Assembly: GCF_026151205.1 (NCBI RefSeq)
Contig: NC_087074.1
Location: forward strand, 3,100,001 to 3,164,000
Origin: Bolinopsis microptera
Taxonomy: Eukaryota; Ctenophora; Tentaculata; Lobata; Bolinopsidae
DNA length: 64,000 bases
Direction: 5' to 3'
Part shown: positions 34,101-44,357 of the stretch, one piece after another
How positions within the stretch are numbered: position 1 is the stretch's first letter
Layout: the number at the start of each line of letters is the position of its first letter
Made by a program: the position numbers and the translations under genes
The notes under the pieces: model-generated
What the model was told of the DNA's origin: nothing
Seen by the model: the letters and a program-made list of their open reading frames with translations, nothing else
The model's database searches: none

Positions 34101-34662
34101 GATTGGTGTTTGTTTCTGCAAGGCCGATAACAGAGAATTTGTGGTCGATACAAGACAGCTCAACTGCAAAGTTGTCAAAGTTGGATGCATTTCCATCAAT
34201 GTTAAGAAATAATTTGGACAAATATTTAACTGAATTTTTAGGTAGAATGGTGGCATTCAACTCTTTTATGGAGAATGTTTTGCAATTTTCAAGAACCTTT
34301 GAGCTATTGTAGATAGATTCTATATAATTGACTGGCTCATCATCAATGAGGCCATTGTTTGCAAAGTGGGGAGCTTGGTAGAAAGGGTTGTACCGAACAA
34401 TATCATTAGCATCAGTGCATATTTTGCAGTATGTTCCATCTCGAAATTTGACTATGTTATCATCAGTTTTGCATTTTTTGTGCATTATTTTGTCACACAT
34501 CTGACAAATTATGAATGGATGTCCAGCACGCACAGGTCTATTGCAGCAGCACAGCAAATTTCGCATATTAGTTTGACTATCATGACTGAAGTACAGATCT
34601 ACGGGGACGTGGGGAAAATCTATTTTGGGCCTTGGCAACAGCACTGAACAACCTCCCATCAA
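31177..34662 (-). CDS. LINE 2 ORF2: PHD, endonuclease and reverse transcriptase
   Basis: 1161 residues. The N-terminal PHD-like finger (CCNRPV...CQMCDKIMHKKC...CKIC) is followed by an EEP endonuclease (FLNIDG, GLAETN, VIYRPPN, ILGDFNVNIL, CIDNIHT, ISHHHPVF) and a reverse transcriptase (NYRPVSILPLF, IDLSKAFDTLDH, FGVPQGSILGP, FVLYADDTNIFIS). In the EEP domain the usual S-D-H reads S-H-H, so a key aspartate may be lost. The ORF is otherwise open. It is related to LINE 1 ORF2 but clearly a different family. Confidence 0.93.
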   Translation of the reverse strand: MMGGCSVLLPRPKIDFPHVPVDLYFSHDSQTNMRNLLCCCNRPVRAGHPFIICQMCDKIMHKKCKTDDNIVKFRDGTYCKICTDANDIVRYNPFYQAPHFANNGLIDDEPVNYIESIYNSSKVLENCKTFSIKELNATILPKNSVKYLSKLFLNIDGNASNFDNFAVELSCIDHKFSVIGLAETNTNPENGALYQLNGYSSCYQSRYFCQKKNQFKSKGSGVCLYLHDSLNFNKITGLSLCNEHIESLFVSITSLQDPTVVGVIYRPPNASLELFNEAYERILSKLNGKKVYILGDFNVNILKDPSPSEDKFQEIIFNNGFTPTISVPTHQIPGCSRTCIDNIHTNVVDQSLISGVISDNISHHHPVFTLVELPPNSVPKPDSPDKITIHYDYSNANLEKLCLEIENDIDRFQHSCDTFDSFMQLFQEKIDLSCKLLTPRTTKRNSITNPWITQGLINSIDKKARLYFEWKKTCTLKLPDGDQNKHICYKEFDKFLKNSINMAKAMCYTRKFEKYSMNSKKTWEVINELRGKNMSRCKDDFVIDGQRITCRRIIANKFCEYFTSLASNLNRNVLSNNSISLDPVESFAQFMSNSVSDSIYLEETNEDEIIEVIRDFQNGKASDIPIIVVKKSAKLIAGTLARLYNICIQSGTFPSIFKTGKVIPIYKKDNKECIENYRPVSILPLFGKIFEKVIYKRLYNFFTSKGVLTDSQFGFRKGHSTAHALHKSIDSVTKSLASNKHVLGIFIDLSKAFDTLDHNILLSKLNSYGIRGTALTLLKSYLTNRKQYVMYNDVPSETMDVEFGVPQGSILGPLLFLLYMNDIVNCFSDSEVKFVLYADDTNIFISGPSREATYKKANLVLKHVSIYMKCNLLHINMSKCCYIHFKPASEYDDTCARTRPFATLLDESRSIFINGKVITKVKDTKFLGVVIDSKLNWSAHMHYIRKKLRSMTGAICRIRHSIPAELYLKIYNALFESHLSYGISVWGVVLKERSNDSLFITQKHCIRILFGDLDSYLDKQSTCARTRPYGMQILGHKHFEKEHTKPIFNRLKILTAQNLYKYHCILEFSKIIKYHCPYSLYEAINISNRATSLTVILLNKSNTFLFNAAKLWNTVHKKILTSSNCLETSINLIKLRTKALLIQSQAVDLKETWTPNNFKLQ

Positions 34663-35234
34663 CGGGGCTACCTAGGATCTTATGGGCAATTGCTCGGGAG
34701 AGTTTAAAGATACCGTTTGATCCAAGGTGGATTGGGTCATCCGGCTTCTTGTATCTACAGAACTGCTTGTTCAGTAGACCCTCTTCATCGACAAAACTAT
34801 CAAAATCTAAAGTTCCTATCCTAGTGTTAGTATTACAGTAACCAAATAATAAACTATTAAATTCCATGGCTCTGTCATTCAGCCAGGAGGACCTAGTTGG
34901 TAGGATGGGTGAGACTATAACTTTAGAATATGGACACAAATCACAAATATTCTTGAGCTTCTTCGTCAGCTCATCAGCCCAATGTTTAACATCACCCCCT
35001 CCCCTTTTAATATTATTTACACCACAGTGTACTACAACGTTCTTGTATCCTACACAAATAGCAGGGTCTAACTGATCTATTGTGAAACATTCAACTCTTT
35101 TTCCAGGCAGTTTGTGACCAAATGTCCCTTTCCCTGCACCAAACCGGAGGAACCGGGTGTTTGAGTCACCAATAATCAATGTTGCATTGGTGCTGTTGCT
35201 AACATAACGGAACGTTATACTGAATCTTATGTTA
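34580..35234 (-). CDS. LINE 2 ORF1: SGNH hydrolase, 5' truncated
   Basis: The real part starts in mid-protein at the mariner border. It reads LIIGDSNTRFLRFG (nucleophile Ser block), VVHCGVNNIKRGG (block III, GxNN for GxND), SPILPTRSSW, and DDPIHLGSNG (catalytic Asp and His). It is therefore an esterase-type ORF1 without an AlkB domain in the part that remains. The open frame continues to 35308 only because it runs into the mariner terminal repeat. Confidence 0.8.
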
Positions 35235-35440
35235 CAGGGTGGCCCATAAGTGACTACCCACACGCAACCTCTTAATAACTCACGTAATTCGTCTCCAAAT
35301 TGCACCAAAATTTCAGAGATTATAGATATGGGTCAAACTTAGATTTCCTGAAAGTTTCGTAAGCCACGCCCAATTACAGTGGGCGTGGCGTGACACTCCC
35401 TCTTTTTCACTATTGTCTTCATAAAATGATAACGCTTTAA
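35235..35440 (+). repeat. Left terminal inverted repeat of mariner
   Basis: Inversely matches 38530-38732 with scattered differences. It starts CAGGGTGGCCC next to the TA target. Confidence 0.8.
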
Positions 35441-35741
35441 GCTAAGAACTCAAAATGTTTTGCACACATTTGGCTTGATAATTGAAAACTTTTCCAAAAG
35501 TTTCAAGTTCATTGGTTTAAATATGGCTGAGTTATGACCATTTTAAAATCCATCGGATATGTGATCCGAGCACTCAGTCAGTGATATTTGCACTCAATTA
35601 GTGATCTCGTCACCCAATTTGATCAAGAGTAAGGCGTTAGCGTGTATTAATGAGGTTCATTAGGCTTTGATTGGATACCGATGATGACTTTGCTAGAAAG
35701 GAAAACACAAATTTTTAGGATAAATCAATAAATGAAATCAA

Positions 35742-36411
35742 CTAATAAAAATTCCCACACAAAAACAATTCAATAATTTCAATTTTAAGATGTTCAAATT
35801 GTCGTCCCCCAGCTGCAATCACCTTGAGGCACCGCTTCTTCACACTCCAACAAGCGTTCGTAGCAAACGCTGGGTCCATATTATGGATGATGTCGATCAG
35901 GTGGTGCTTTAGCTGCGTGATGTTTGCAATAGGATATCTCTTATAGAGTTGGTCCTTCACCTACCCCCACAGGAAGAAGTCACACGGTGTAAGGTCAGGA
36001 CTTCTAGCCGGCCAGTGTGTTTCAAGATGTTGTCCGATGGTTCTGTGGGCGAACTTGTTAGCGAGGAAATTCTGAACTGGTCGAACGATGTGAGGTCGAG
36101 CTCCATCCTGCATGAACCACCAGTCCGTGGTGAGGTAGGGGTTGTTGAAGGAGAACTGCGACAGATCAGGATAAAACTTGTTCTCCAGCAGATCCATATA
36201 GCGAACTCCGTTGACTGTCACTCTACTTCCGTTTTCTTTGTAAAAGTAAGGTCCTAGGATTCCACGAGAACTGATGGCGCACCAGATCGTGACCTTTTCA
36301 GGAAAAGCTGTTCTCTCCACCACTTCATCCGGTCTAGTAGAGCCCCAGTGAATTGCATTCTGGGAGTTGACATATCCGTTTATATGGCAGTGAGCCTCGT
36401 CGCTGTACCGA
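35742..36411 (-). pseudogene. Mariner transposase, C-terminal part
   Basis: Reads YSDEAHCHINGYVN, VTIWCAISSRGILGPYF, FMQDGARPH and HWPARSPDLTPCDFFLWG, the catalytic core of mariner/Tc1 transposases (the Asp of SDEAH, the Asp of QDGA, and SPDLTPCD). A TAG at the codon after FLWG breaks the frame, and the tail VKDQLYKRYPI continues in the same frame to 35742. Confidence 0.88.
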
Positions 36412-37703
36412 AGGAACTCCATAAAGACCTATACCACACACTATTTGAATCCCACCTTACATATTGTATCTCAGTTTGGGGTGATGCAGCACTCTTTAGG
36501 ACAGCAAGTATCTGGTTGTCTCAGAAGCACTGCGTACGGGTCCTCTTTGGTGATAAAGAGGCATACCTAAACAAGTTCCTAACATGTGCAAGAACAAGAG
36601 AGTTTGACAGCCAGGCACTTGACCATACATTCTTCCAACTAGAGCACTGTAAACCACTTTTCAAGCAACAAAACATCCTGGCTTTCAAAAATTTATATAC
36701 ATATCATACTTTTATGGAAGTTTTTAAAATACTGAAATTAAGGTGCCCAGCATCACTGCAACAGCATTATCAGCCATCTTCTAGAAAGGAAACCACTCTC
36801 ATTTCACAACTCCCATCTAATGACTTCATATCAAGATCCACAAAAATCTGGAGCACAATTGCACCTAAACTTAAGCTTTTTGACTACTCCTACAAGATTA
36901 GCCTTGCTAAAAGTCGCCTGAAAAAGGCACTTCTAAAGCTGCAACATGCTTATAATGATTCAGCATGGACTTCAAGCGATTATGACATAATGCAGCTGTC
37001 ATTTGAAAACAATCCCCTTCAACAAATGTAATCCAGTGTTCTCACTTCTCGGCCCACAGGTTCCTCCTATTAAAAAATTTTTGATTTTGGTAAATGTGTG
37101 CTGAATCCACCACCTATGTATTTAACCTAATATTTAGTGTATTACAGGTAGACATTGACTTAGGTAGGTATTTTTCTCTTAAGGTAGATATTAAGAATTT
37201 GGTAAATTTCTTAATTGTATGACTATTTCCATTATTGAGACGTTTTAAATATTTGATTTAAGAGGTTTTTTTTATAGGACTGGTTCACAGTGTGAACAGA
37301 TTCCAGATTTATATATTTCTTAAGTGATATTTAATAAATGATTAAAAGAACCAATTTTAAAGTTGCCATAGTAAAGCCTTTAGGTCCAAAAATTTAGGTC
37401 ACGTAAAAACAACTCTAAATCAGTAGGCTGTCACTCTATTAATGCACCACACCGCTTCCTCCACTGCACTAAAAGTTATACAATAAATTCTTCAATCCTA
37501 ATTTTGTATCGTGATGGAGACTGGAGTCCAACAAAAATTTTGTTTTACTTAACCTATATCTAATCTATTTAAAGAGTGACAACCATACTACACATTGAAT
37601 TAGGATTCCTTTAAATATCAAATTGATTTATTGTAAACTTGTTTACTCTGTAATAAATGGCATAAAATTGAATTTTTGTTTAACTGAAATTTTTGTTTAA
37701 CTG
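36405..37703 (+). mobile_element. 5'-truncated CR1-like LINE inserted in the mariner transposase
   Basis: The plus-strand frame 36405-37031 reads PKELHKDLYHTLFESHLTYC through LRCPASLQQHYQ and matches the C-terminal portion of LINE 2 ORF2 (AELYLKIYNALFESHLSYG). About 0.65 kb of non-coding 3' sequence follows. The insertion separates the FEDEI and SDEAH segments of the mariner protein. No clear target duplication was found. Confidence 0.75.
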
Positions 37704-38172
37704 AGATTTCGTCCTCAAAGTAGGGATCCACATTCTGCTTGGACAGGAATGTGTTGGCGAAATCTATCCTCGATTGGAAATCACGGTCCAAAAGTTTGTG
37801 TTTCTTTGTGATTCGGTAGGCCTGGTTAGAAAGGTCTTGCTTTAGGATTCGCTGAAGGGTTGTTCTGCTGATGTCTAAGGCAGGAGCTCGTTTCCGGGTG
37901 CCAATCTTAGGTGTGTCCATCACGTCACCAACAACCATCGTGATGTTTTCTACAGTCCTCGCAGTTCGTCTTCTGCCGACTCTTCGCCGATCGTGTGCAG
38001 AAAACGTAAACTTGATCTTGTGATGAATGTCAAAGCAGCTTTTCCGGCAAGGGGGTGGTCGGTTGAATTTCATCTGAAATTGTCGTTTAATCTGAGGGTA
38101 GAACTCCCCATTTTCTTTCTTCAAGTAGACGAACAATCGTCGTTCTGCAGTAAAGGGAGGATAGTGAACCAT
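37704..38172 (-). pseudogene. Mariner transposase, N-terminal part
   Basis: Begins MVHYPPFTAERRLFVYLKKE and contains two helix-turn-helix-like regions (up to ISRTTLQRILKQDL). It stops at PYFEDEI where the LINE insertion begins. With 35742-36411 it makes one DD34D-type transposase. The open frame upstream to 38391 is part of the terminal region, not coding. Confidence 0.8.
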
Positions 38173-38529
38173 TTTCGATGATTCAATGGATGGTTCATTC
38201 CTTTTTATTGATTGTAAGGAACCTGTGACTAGCAGGGCTAACAAGCCCTGAAATGGTGACACCACCATAAATTCGTGTGATAGCGTTTTAGGTGCTGTCA
38301 GCTGTATAGGCCGGCCCATAAGCAGGCTGCAACCAATCAAGCGGTGCATGTGAGCCAAACAGGCCATTAACCAAGTGACGAGATCACTCACTGACTGAGT
38401 GCTCGGATCACGTATCCGATGAGTTTTGAAATGGTCATAACTTAGCCATATTTAACCAATGAACTGAAACTTTGGGAAAGGTTTTCAATATCAAGCCAAA
38501 TGTGTGCAAAAAATTTGAGTTTCTTGCTT

Positions 38530-38732
38530 AAAGAGTTCTCATTTTATGAAGACAATAGTGAAAAGAGGAGTGTCACGCCACGCCCCACTGTATTGGGCGT
38601 GGCTTACAAAACTTTCAGGAAATCTAAGTTTGACTCATATCTATAATTCTGAATTTTGGTGCAATTTTGGAGACGAAATTACGTGAGTTTTTAAGGGGTT
38701 TGCGTGTGGGGTAGTCACTTTTGGGCCACCTG
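38530..38732 (-). repeat. Right terminal inverted repeat of mariner
   Basis: Inverted partner of 35235-35440. The outer end is followed by TA at 38733-38734. Confidence 0.8.
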
Positions 38733-38734
38733 TA

Positions 38735-39754
38735 TATATATTGTTTACAATATTGCCTTATAGAGACGTTTTTATATTTTTACTGCTTGATTCAGAGAAA
38801 ATTAAGCTTTTTCGAGAACTAATCTTTAATAGATTAGATATTTTTTATTGAAAATTCAATTAATCAGTAAATATATAAATCAAGCGTTACATTTCAGCAT
38901 GCCAAAGTTACAATGACATTTTTTATATTTACTAATGATAATTGGCTACTTGCAATATAAGTTGTTAATGTTTGCCGGATGAAACCTAACGTGAAAAAAT
39001 AAACTTGATTATATATAATTAATTCGGGCACTGAACCAAAACATAGCAAGAGCCACATTAACGTTGGGGCCGTCTACCAAATTTGGATATGACCCAACAT
39101 TACAACAAATCAAACATTTCATAATTAATTATATGGATTTTGTTCTTTCAATTCCGTCACAAATGATAAAGAAAAGAAATGGGAACAAGCAGATAGAATT
39201 GACGGACAGAATTGTAATCAAACAAAAAAAATTTCTGAGACTATAAGACTGATGAGTAATCTGGCCAAGACTGTATCGGCAGCCCAGTGGTACTTGATCA
39301 GTTTGCCTTAAAAGTAGTAATCGCTCTGACTGCCGGATACATACTGGTATTAGACTATTCCATTTCAGCTTAGATCTATGAAAAAAGCTATTTTCTGGAA
39401 GGCCATCCGAGCAGGGCCCAGTGGTTACTATGTAAGTTGAAGTATCCGACCTATCAATTTTTGAGCATTGTGTCTAGTGTACTCGGGTGCCTCCTGGTCG
39501 GCATATGAACTATATATGTAGGGAGCGAAAACTGGAATAATGGCTCATTACTATTTTATAGAAGGTCTAAAGATCGTTATAAAATAAACTTCTGTTTAAC
39601 ATGGGAGAATATTTAGTTTCTTTTGCTTCTGTTAGCAAGTTTATCGTCATTATAATGGAGTAAGGTTCACCATGATCCATTTAATAGCCTCTCTTTTGGA
39701 TAGCAACAAACTGTTTGAAGATGATTTGTGATTGAGGGGGACCATATGACATGC
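38735..39754. other. AT-rich spacer
   Basis: No gene or repeat was recognised between the mariner right end and the NERD-helicase pseudogene. Confidence 0.5.
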
Positions 39755-40061
39755 AGTAATTGTCAAATCATTTATAAAACTCTGAACGTCCCTCATAATA
39801 ATCATAATTGAGCAGTAAACCCTTGCTCTGGACACAGTGATGTACATCCTAGCCAACAATTGATCATACCACTCTGCCAACATCTCCTCTATTGACTCTT
39901 CTGAAGTAAATTTCTTATTGAGCACATTGGGGAAACTCCATTCCAATATTCCTATTACTGCTGGCCATTCAGATGAGAAACTTCCCTCGTATGAGATAAC
40001 ATCGATGCGGTTTTTCCTTCTAGAGTCGTTTGTTGAGTGCATTGAGGCAAGAAAATCACTA
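39755..40061 (-). pseudogene. NERD-helicase copy 2, C-terminal fragment
   Basis: Near-identical to copy 1 from DFLASMHSTNDSRRKNRIDV to SFINDLTITA. This covers helicase motifs V (YEGSFSSEW) and VI (TVSRARVYC). Similarity to copy 1 stops abruptly at 39755. The upstream neighbour in the protein is at 44358, across the inserted transposon. Confidence 0.88.
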
Positions 40062-40115
40062 GGGGGGGGGGGGGGGGCCAAGTGGATATTTGTAGATATT
40101 TGTAGATTAATGTAG
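40062..40115 (+). repeat. Left terminal inverted repeat, poly-G then CCAAGTGG
   Basis: Inverted partner of 44300-44357. A subterminal palindromic segment (AATCCACGAAAAAAGTGGAT) follows at 40122-40142 and recurs at the right end. Confidence 0.85.
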
Positions 40116-40386
40116 AATGGATAATCCACGAAAAAAGTGGATGACATTCTACAAATATCTACATTTATCTCCAAAAATTCAGTAGAATTTCTGGGCATTA
40201 ACTTCAATTTCATCACGTTTTATATATGCTAAGTGCTTTAATGATATTATCTGACTACTTGCACAGTTCTTCTATGTTTATTTGAGTGTATTTACATGGA
40301 GATTATGGTCCATAAACACTATCATACAATAGAGAAAAGCAATGATCTAAAAGGGTGGAACTATCTAATTTAATGTTGCATATTAT

Positions 40387-40424
<38 letters not shown>
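40387..40424 (+). repeat. Poly-G tract (38 G) inside transposon
   Basis: An uninterrupted G run about 325 bp inside the left end. No inverted partner with a target duplication was found, so it is not shown to be a nested element. Confidence 0.85.
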
Positions 40425-40519
40425 CTAAAGTTCTGATCTCTAGTACCGGTGCTGTCAGTCTGAACTTCCAACCATGCCATCCGCCTGACTAGGGAGAGAT
40501 AAAAGAGGTACTGTTGTCA

Positions 40520-42760
40520 CAAGGTGGAATGAGGAGGAGGAGGTGGAAGAGGAGGCTAGGAGGACTGTGGAGAAGGAGGGGACTGAGGAGAAGGAAGAGG
40601 AGAACTGAGGAGGAGGACTGAGGAGAAGGAGGAAGAGGATGAGGACTGAGAAGGAAGAGGAGGAGGATGAGGACTGGGGAGGAGGACTAAGGAGGAATAT
40701 TGAGGAGGATGAGGATCACTGATCGGCTTAGGGCGAGGCCGAGGGGTACTTTTTTATCTTAATAGCCGAGGCCGAGGAGTGCCATCTTAGTTAAGACCGA
40801 GGCCGAGGGAAGCCGTGGGGTGCTTTTTTGACCGAGGCAGAGGTCTATCCTAGTATATGCCCTTTGAATAAACGCCATCATGTAATTAGGAAAAAAAATA
40901 GGAATACTGTTTTCAGAAATGAGAAATGAGAATGTGTCGTACATATAAGGACTGAGGAGGAAGAGGATGACTGAGGAGGAGGAGGACTGAGGAAAAAGAG
41001 GACTGAGAAAGAGGTGGAGGAGGTTGAGGAGGACTGAGGAAGAGGAGGACGGAAGAGGACTGAGGAGGAAAAACACTCAAGAGGATCAGTAGGACTGAAA
41101 AGGAGAGGACTGAGGAGGAAAAGAGGAGGAGAATGACTGGGGAGGAAGAGTTAGGAGGGGGACTGAGGAGGAAGAATCAGAAGGAGGGGGACTGAGGAGG
41201 AAGTGTTAGGAGGAGGGGGACTGAGGAGGAAGATTAAGGAGGAGGTGGACTGAGGAGGAAGTTAGGAAGAGGAGGACTGAGGAGGAAGAGTTAGGAGGAT
41301 CAGGAGGGGGACTGAGGAGAAGGACTAAGGAGAAGGAGGACTGAGGAGGAGGATGAGGGGAAGGAGGAGGAGGAGGTTGAGGAGGACTGAGAAGGAGAAG
41401 GACTGAGGAGGAGAAGGAAGAGTAGGGGAGAAGGAAGCATCTAAATTTTATTTCCGTTACAGTTTTTGTCCGTTTTTGTCCATTTTTGTCCGCTTGCGGA
41501 TGGGGAGACGGAGGACTGAGAAGAAACTGTACAAGCGAGGACTGAGGAGAACTGAGGAGGAAAAGGATAACTGAGGAGGAGGACTGAGGAAGAAGAGGAC
41601 TGAAGGTGAGGTGGAGGGGGAGGAGGTTGAGGAGGACTGAGGAAGAGGAGGAGGAAAAATACTCAGGAGGAACAGTAGGACTGAGAAGGAGAGGACTGAG
41701 GAGGAGGAGGACTGAGTAGAAGGAGAATGACTGGGAAGAAGGAGGACTGAGGAGGGGACTGAGGAGGAGGACTTAGGAGGAGGTGGAGGACTGCGGAGGA
41801 TGATGGGGGAAGGAGGAGGAGTGGAGAAGGAGGAGGAGGAAGCATCTAAATGTTATTTCCGTGAGAGTTTTTGTCCGTTTGTATCCGTTTATGTCCGTTT
41901 TTGTCCGCTTTCTGAGGAAGAGGATGCGGATGGGGAGACGGAGGACTGAGAAGGAACTGTACATGCGATGACTGAGGAGGAGGAGTTTGAGGAGGACTGA
42001 GGAGGAGGGAAGGAGGTTGAGGAGGACTGTGAAGAGAAGGACTGAGGAGGAAGAGTTAGAAGGAGGACTGAGGAGGAAGAGTTAGGAGGAGGGGGAATGA
42101 GGATGAAGAGTTAGGAGGAGGGGGACCGAGGAGGAAGAGTTAGGAGGAGGGAGACTGAGGAGGAAGAGTTAGGAGGAGGGGGACTGAGGAGGAAGACTTA
42201 GGAGGAGGAGGCCTGTAAAAATGTCCGCTTTCTGAGGAGGAGGATGCAGATGGGGAGACGGAGGACTGAGAAGGAACTGTACAATGTACATGCGATGACT
42301 GAGGAGGACTGAGGAGGGAAGGATGACTGAGGAAGAGGACTGAGGAAGAGGAGGACTGAGGATAAGGTGGAAGAGGGTGAGGAGGACGGAGGAAGAGGAG
42401 GACTGAGGAAGAGGAGATCTGAGGAGGATGATAAGGAGGAGGATGTCAGGATGAGGAAGAGGATGAGTAGGAACACTGAGAAGGATGAGAAGGAGGATGA
42501 ACCATCTAAATGTCATTTCCGTAACAGTTTTTGTTCACTCCGGACTGCAGAGGAGGATGATTGAAGAGGAGGAGGAGGAGGTTGAGGAGGACTGAGAAGG
42601 AGAGGGACTGAGGAGGAGAAGGACTGAGGAGGAGGAGGAGGTGTAGGAGGACTGAGGAGGAGGAGGAGGAGGAGGAGGAGGAGGAGGAGGAGGAGGAGGA
42701 GGAGGATAAGGAGGTGGTAGACTTGGGAGGAGGAAGAGGACCAAGGAGGAGAAGGAGCAG
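40520..42760 (+). repeat. GGA/GACTGAGGA purine-rich repeat, about 2.2 kb
   Basis: Almost only purines on the plus strand, built from AGGAGGACTGAGGAGGA-like units and interrupted by short blocks containing TTTCCGT and GTTTTTGTCCG (near 41450, 41860 and 42510). Reverse frames read as Ser/Pro/Leu-rich open stretches, which are compositional. Long purine mirror tracts can form triplex DNA. Confidence 0.9.
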
Positions 42761-43190
42761 TGTGGTTGACTATTTCGTAATCACCTCATGGGCAAGAGAT
42801 CATTGCTTTGTGAAATTAGTATGAATTTATCTTGAGCCGTCCTGCAGGACATGCAAACTTTGCTGGAGTATAGTTTTGCGAAACAAACTTAACCCGACCC
42901 TTGGAAATCATGACATTTGAACTCCCTCAGCTTCGCTTTCTTGATCGAAAGCTGATGCTAAAATCCCCCCCCCCCCTCCTGAAGAAGAGGAGGTCTGAGG
43001 AGGATGATAAGGAGGAGGATGTCAGGATGAGGAAGAGGATGAGTAGGAACACTGAGAAGGATGAGAAGGAGGATGAACCATCTAAATGTTATTTCTGTAA
43101 CAGTTTTTGTTCGCTCCGAACAAATCATGAACATTTGAACTCTCTCAGCTCCGCTTTCTTGATCGAATGCTGATGCTAAAATCCCCAAAA
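42410..43190. repeat. Duplicated blocks within the transposon
   Basis: A block of about 125 bp (GATCTGAGGAGGATGATAAG onward) at 42415-42540 recurs at 42985-43115. A second block of about 60 bp (CTTGATCGAAAGCTGATGC context) at 42905-42970 recurs at 43125-43190. This indicates local segmental duplication. Confidence 0.75.
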
Positions 43191-43836
43191 TTAGTTTTTC
43201 CCCCGTTCAGCAACAGAGTTTCTGCCGATCTTATGTCGATCGTTCCGAAGAGGGTTGTGCTGACCTCAGTTGCTGCCTCCGAATCTGCTTCCTCCGATTC
43301 TAACATATTATAAGTATCATCAGTGCAAGTGGGACAGTCCACTTCATCATTCTCACACTCAGTCAACTCTGCAGGGTCATTTATATCCTCCTCTCATTCA
43401 ATCGGATGATGTTTTCATCTTCAAATATTTGCAGGAAAGGTAACTTGAACTTCTTACCATCGTCCACGACAGCCTTGGTACCTCGTTCCATGGCTTTCTT
43501 CAAGCTATCTATTTTGATGTCACTTGAACTCAAATCGTGGACCTCCTTCGTATCATTCTTCCATGTCTCGTGTGGTAGTGGAACTTCTTCCCTGAAAATA
43601 CTGCGTCCACGGGAATGGGCATAGGCTGTCATGTCATCTGCAAGAGCGAGCTCTGAGCGAAGATTTATTTTCTCGCAGCCGTATGCTAAAGTTATGGCAT
43701 CGAGATTTGTGCGGCGACCAGCAAAGATACCAGTTCGAATCCAAGCAAAGAGTTGTTCATTAGCATCAGATCCTAGTAGGTATGTTGTTACTTTTGCAGA
43801 AAAAGGAGATAGAGAATGAGTCCATCGCAAGTACAT
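43145..43836 (-). pseudogene. Possible transposase remnant of poly-G element
   Basis: Two adjoining minus-strand frames (43836-43381 and 43366-43145). The first contains DANEQLFAWIRTGIFAGRRT and LDAITLAYGCEKINL, whose style resembles the C-terminal region of eukaryotic DNA-transposon transposases; an acidic tail follows. It is the only protein-like segment in the element. No catalytic triad is visible and I cannot name the superfamily. Confidence 0.4.
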
Positions 43837-44299
43837 TTCAGATCTTTAAACGTCTGCCAAGTTATAAACTGACAACTATCAGTTATATTAGATTTCAAGA
43901 GAACAAAAAAAGACTTGCAGTAAGAAAGCCTCAGCTAGAAAATGGATACTCTTCAGAAAAAGTCCTGTGGCTGAATATCCTTCTCTCAAAAAATACTAGT
44001 ATAAGCAGGACAGATCCAGAACAAGTGAAGGATCTTGACGGTCAGTCAGATTCAAAGCACTGAGAGAAGTATAGGCAAGCATATAGGGGTTGTCCTTGAT
44101 GAAATTATAGATGAGTGGTTACATCAAATATGGAACCTAATTCAGGTATTTAATGACATGTATAATTACTAGAAGCTTTCTGGAATCCAATAGATAAAAC
44201 ATGTAATGGATAAGAAATCACACAAATTTCTATACATTTTTTGTAGATAAATGTAGATATTTGTAGATTATTGTCAATGGATAATTCACGAAAAAAGTG

Positions 44300-44357
44300 G
44301 ATGACATTCTACAAATATCTACAAATATCCACTTGGCCCCCCCCCCCCCCCCCCCCC
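44300..44357 (-). repeat. Right terminal inverted repeat, ends in 21 C
   Basis: Inverted partner of 40062-40115, lying directly against the TCACTA duplication. Confidence 0.85.

Larger units (their letters stand above)
31140..35234 (-). mobile_element. LINE 2: CR1-like retrotransposon bounded by a mariner
   Basis: ORF1 (up to the TA at 35233) overlaps ORF2 by 83 bp, as in compact CR1 elements. Homology stops exactly at the TA dinucleotide where the mariner element begins. The missing 5' part should lie beyond 38734, but I could not recognise it there. Confidence 0.82.
35235..38732 (-). mobile_element. Mariner-type DNA transposon with long terminal inverted repeats
   Basis: The ends CAGGGTGGCCCATAAGTGAC (left) and its inverted relative CAGGTGGCCCAAAAGTGAC (right, minus strand) are flanked by TA. 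The inverted similarity extends over about 230 bp at each side, including the GGGCGTGGC block. The transposase is split by a LINE fragment and has a TAG in frame, so the copy is dead. Confidence 0.88.
40062..44357. mobile_element. Poly-G-terminated TIR transposon inserted in the helicase pseudogene
   Basis: Left end: 16 G then CCAAGTGGATATTTGTAGAT. The right end is its exact inverted complement, ending in 21 C. TCACTA is present once in intact copy 1 at this place (near 25930) but twice here (40056-40061 and 44358-44363), a 6 bp target duplication (7 if the next G is counted). The element is 4296 bp and holds an internal poly-G, 2.2 kb of GGA-rich repeat, duplicated blocks and a possible transposase remnant. 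Confidence 0.87.

Noticed and set aside
41663-42744. Several Ser/Pro/Leu-rich open frames on the minus strand
   Set aside because: They come from the complement of the GGA-rich repeat. There are no start context, domains or splice structure.
40387-42976. Nested element between internal poly-G (40387) and poly-C (42965)
   Set aside because: There is no convincing inverted repeat inside the runs, and the flanks (CATATTAT against TCCTGAAG) are not a target duplication.
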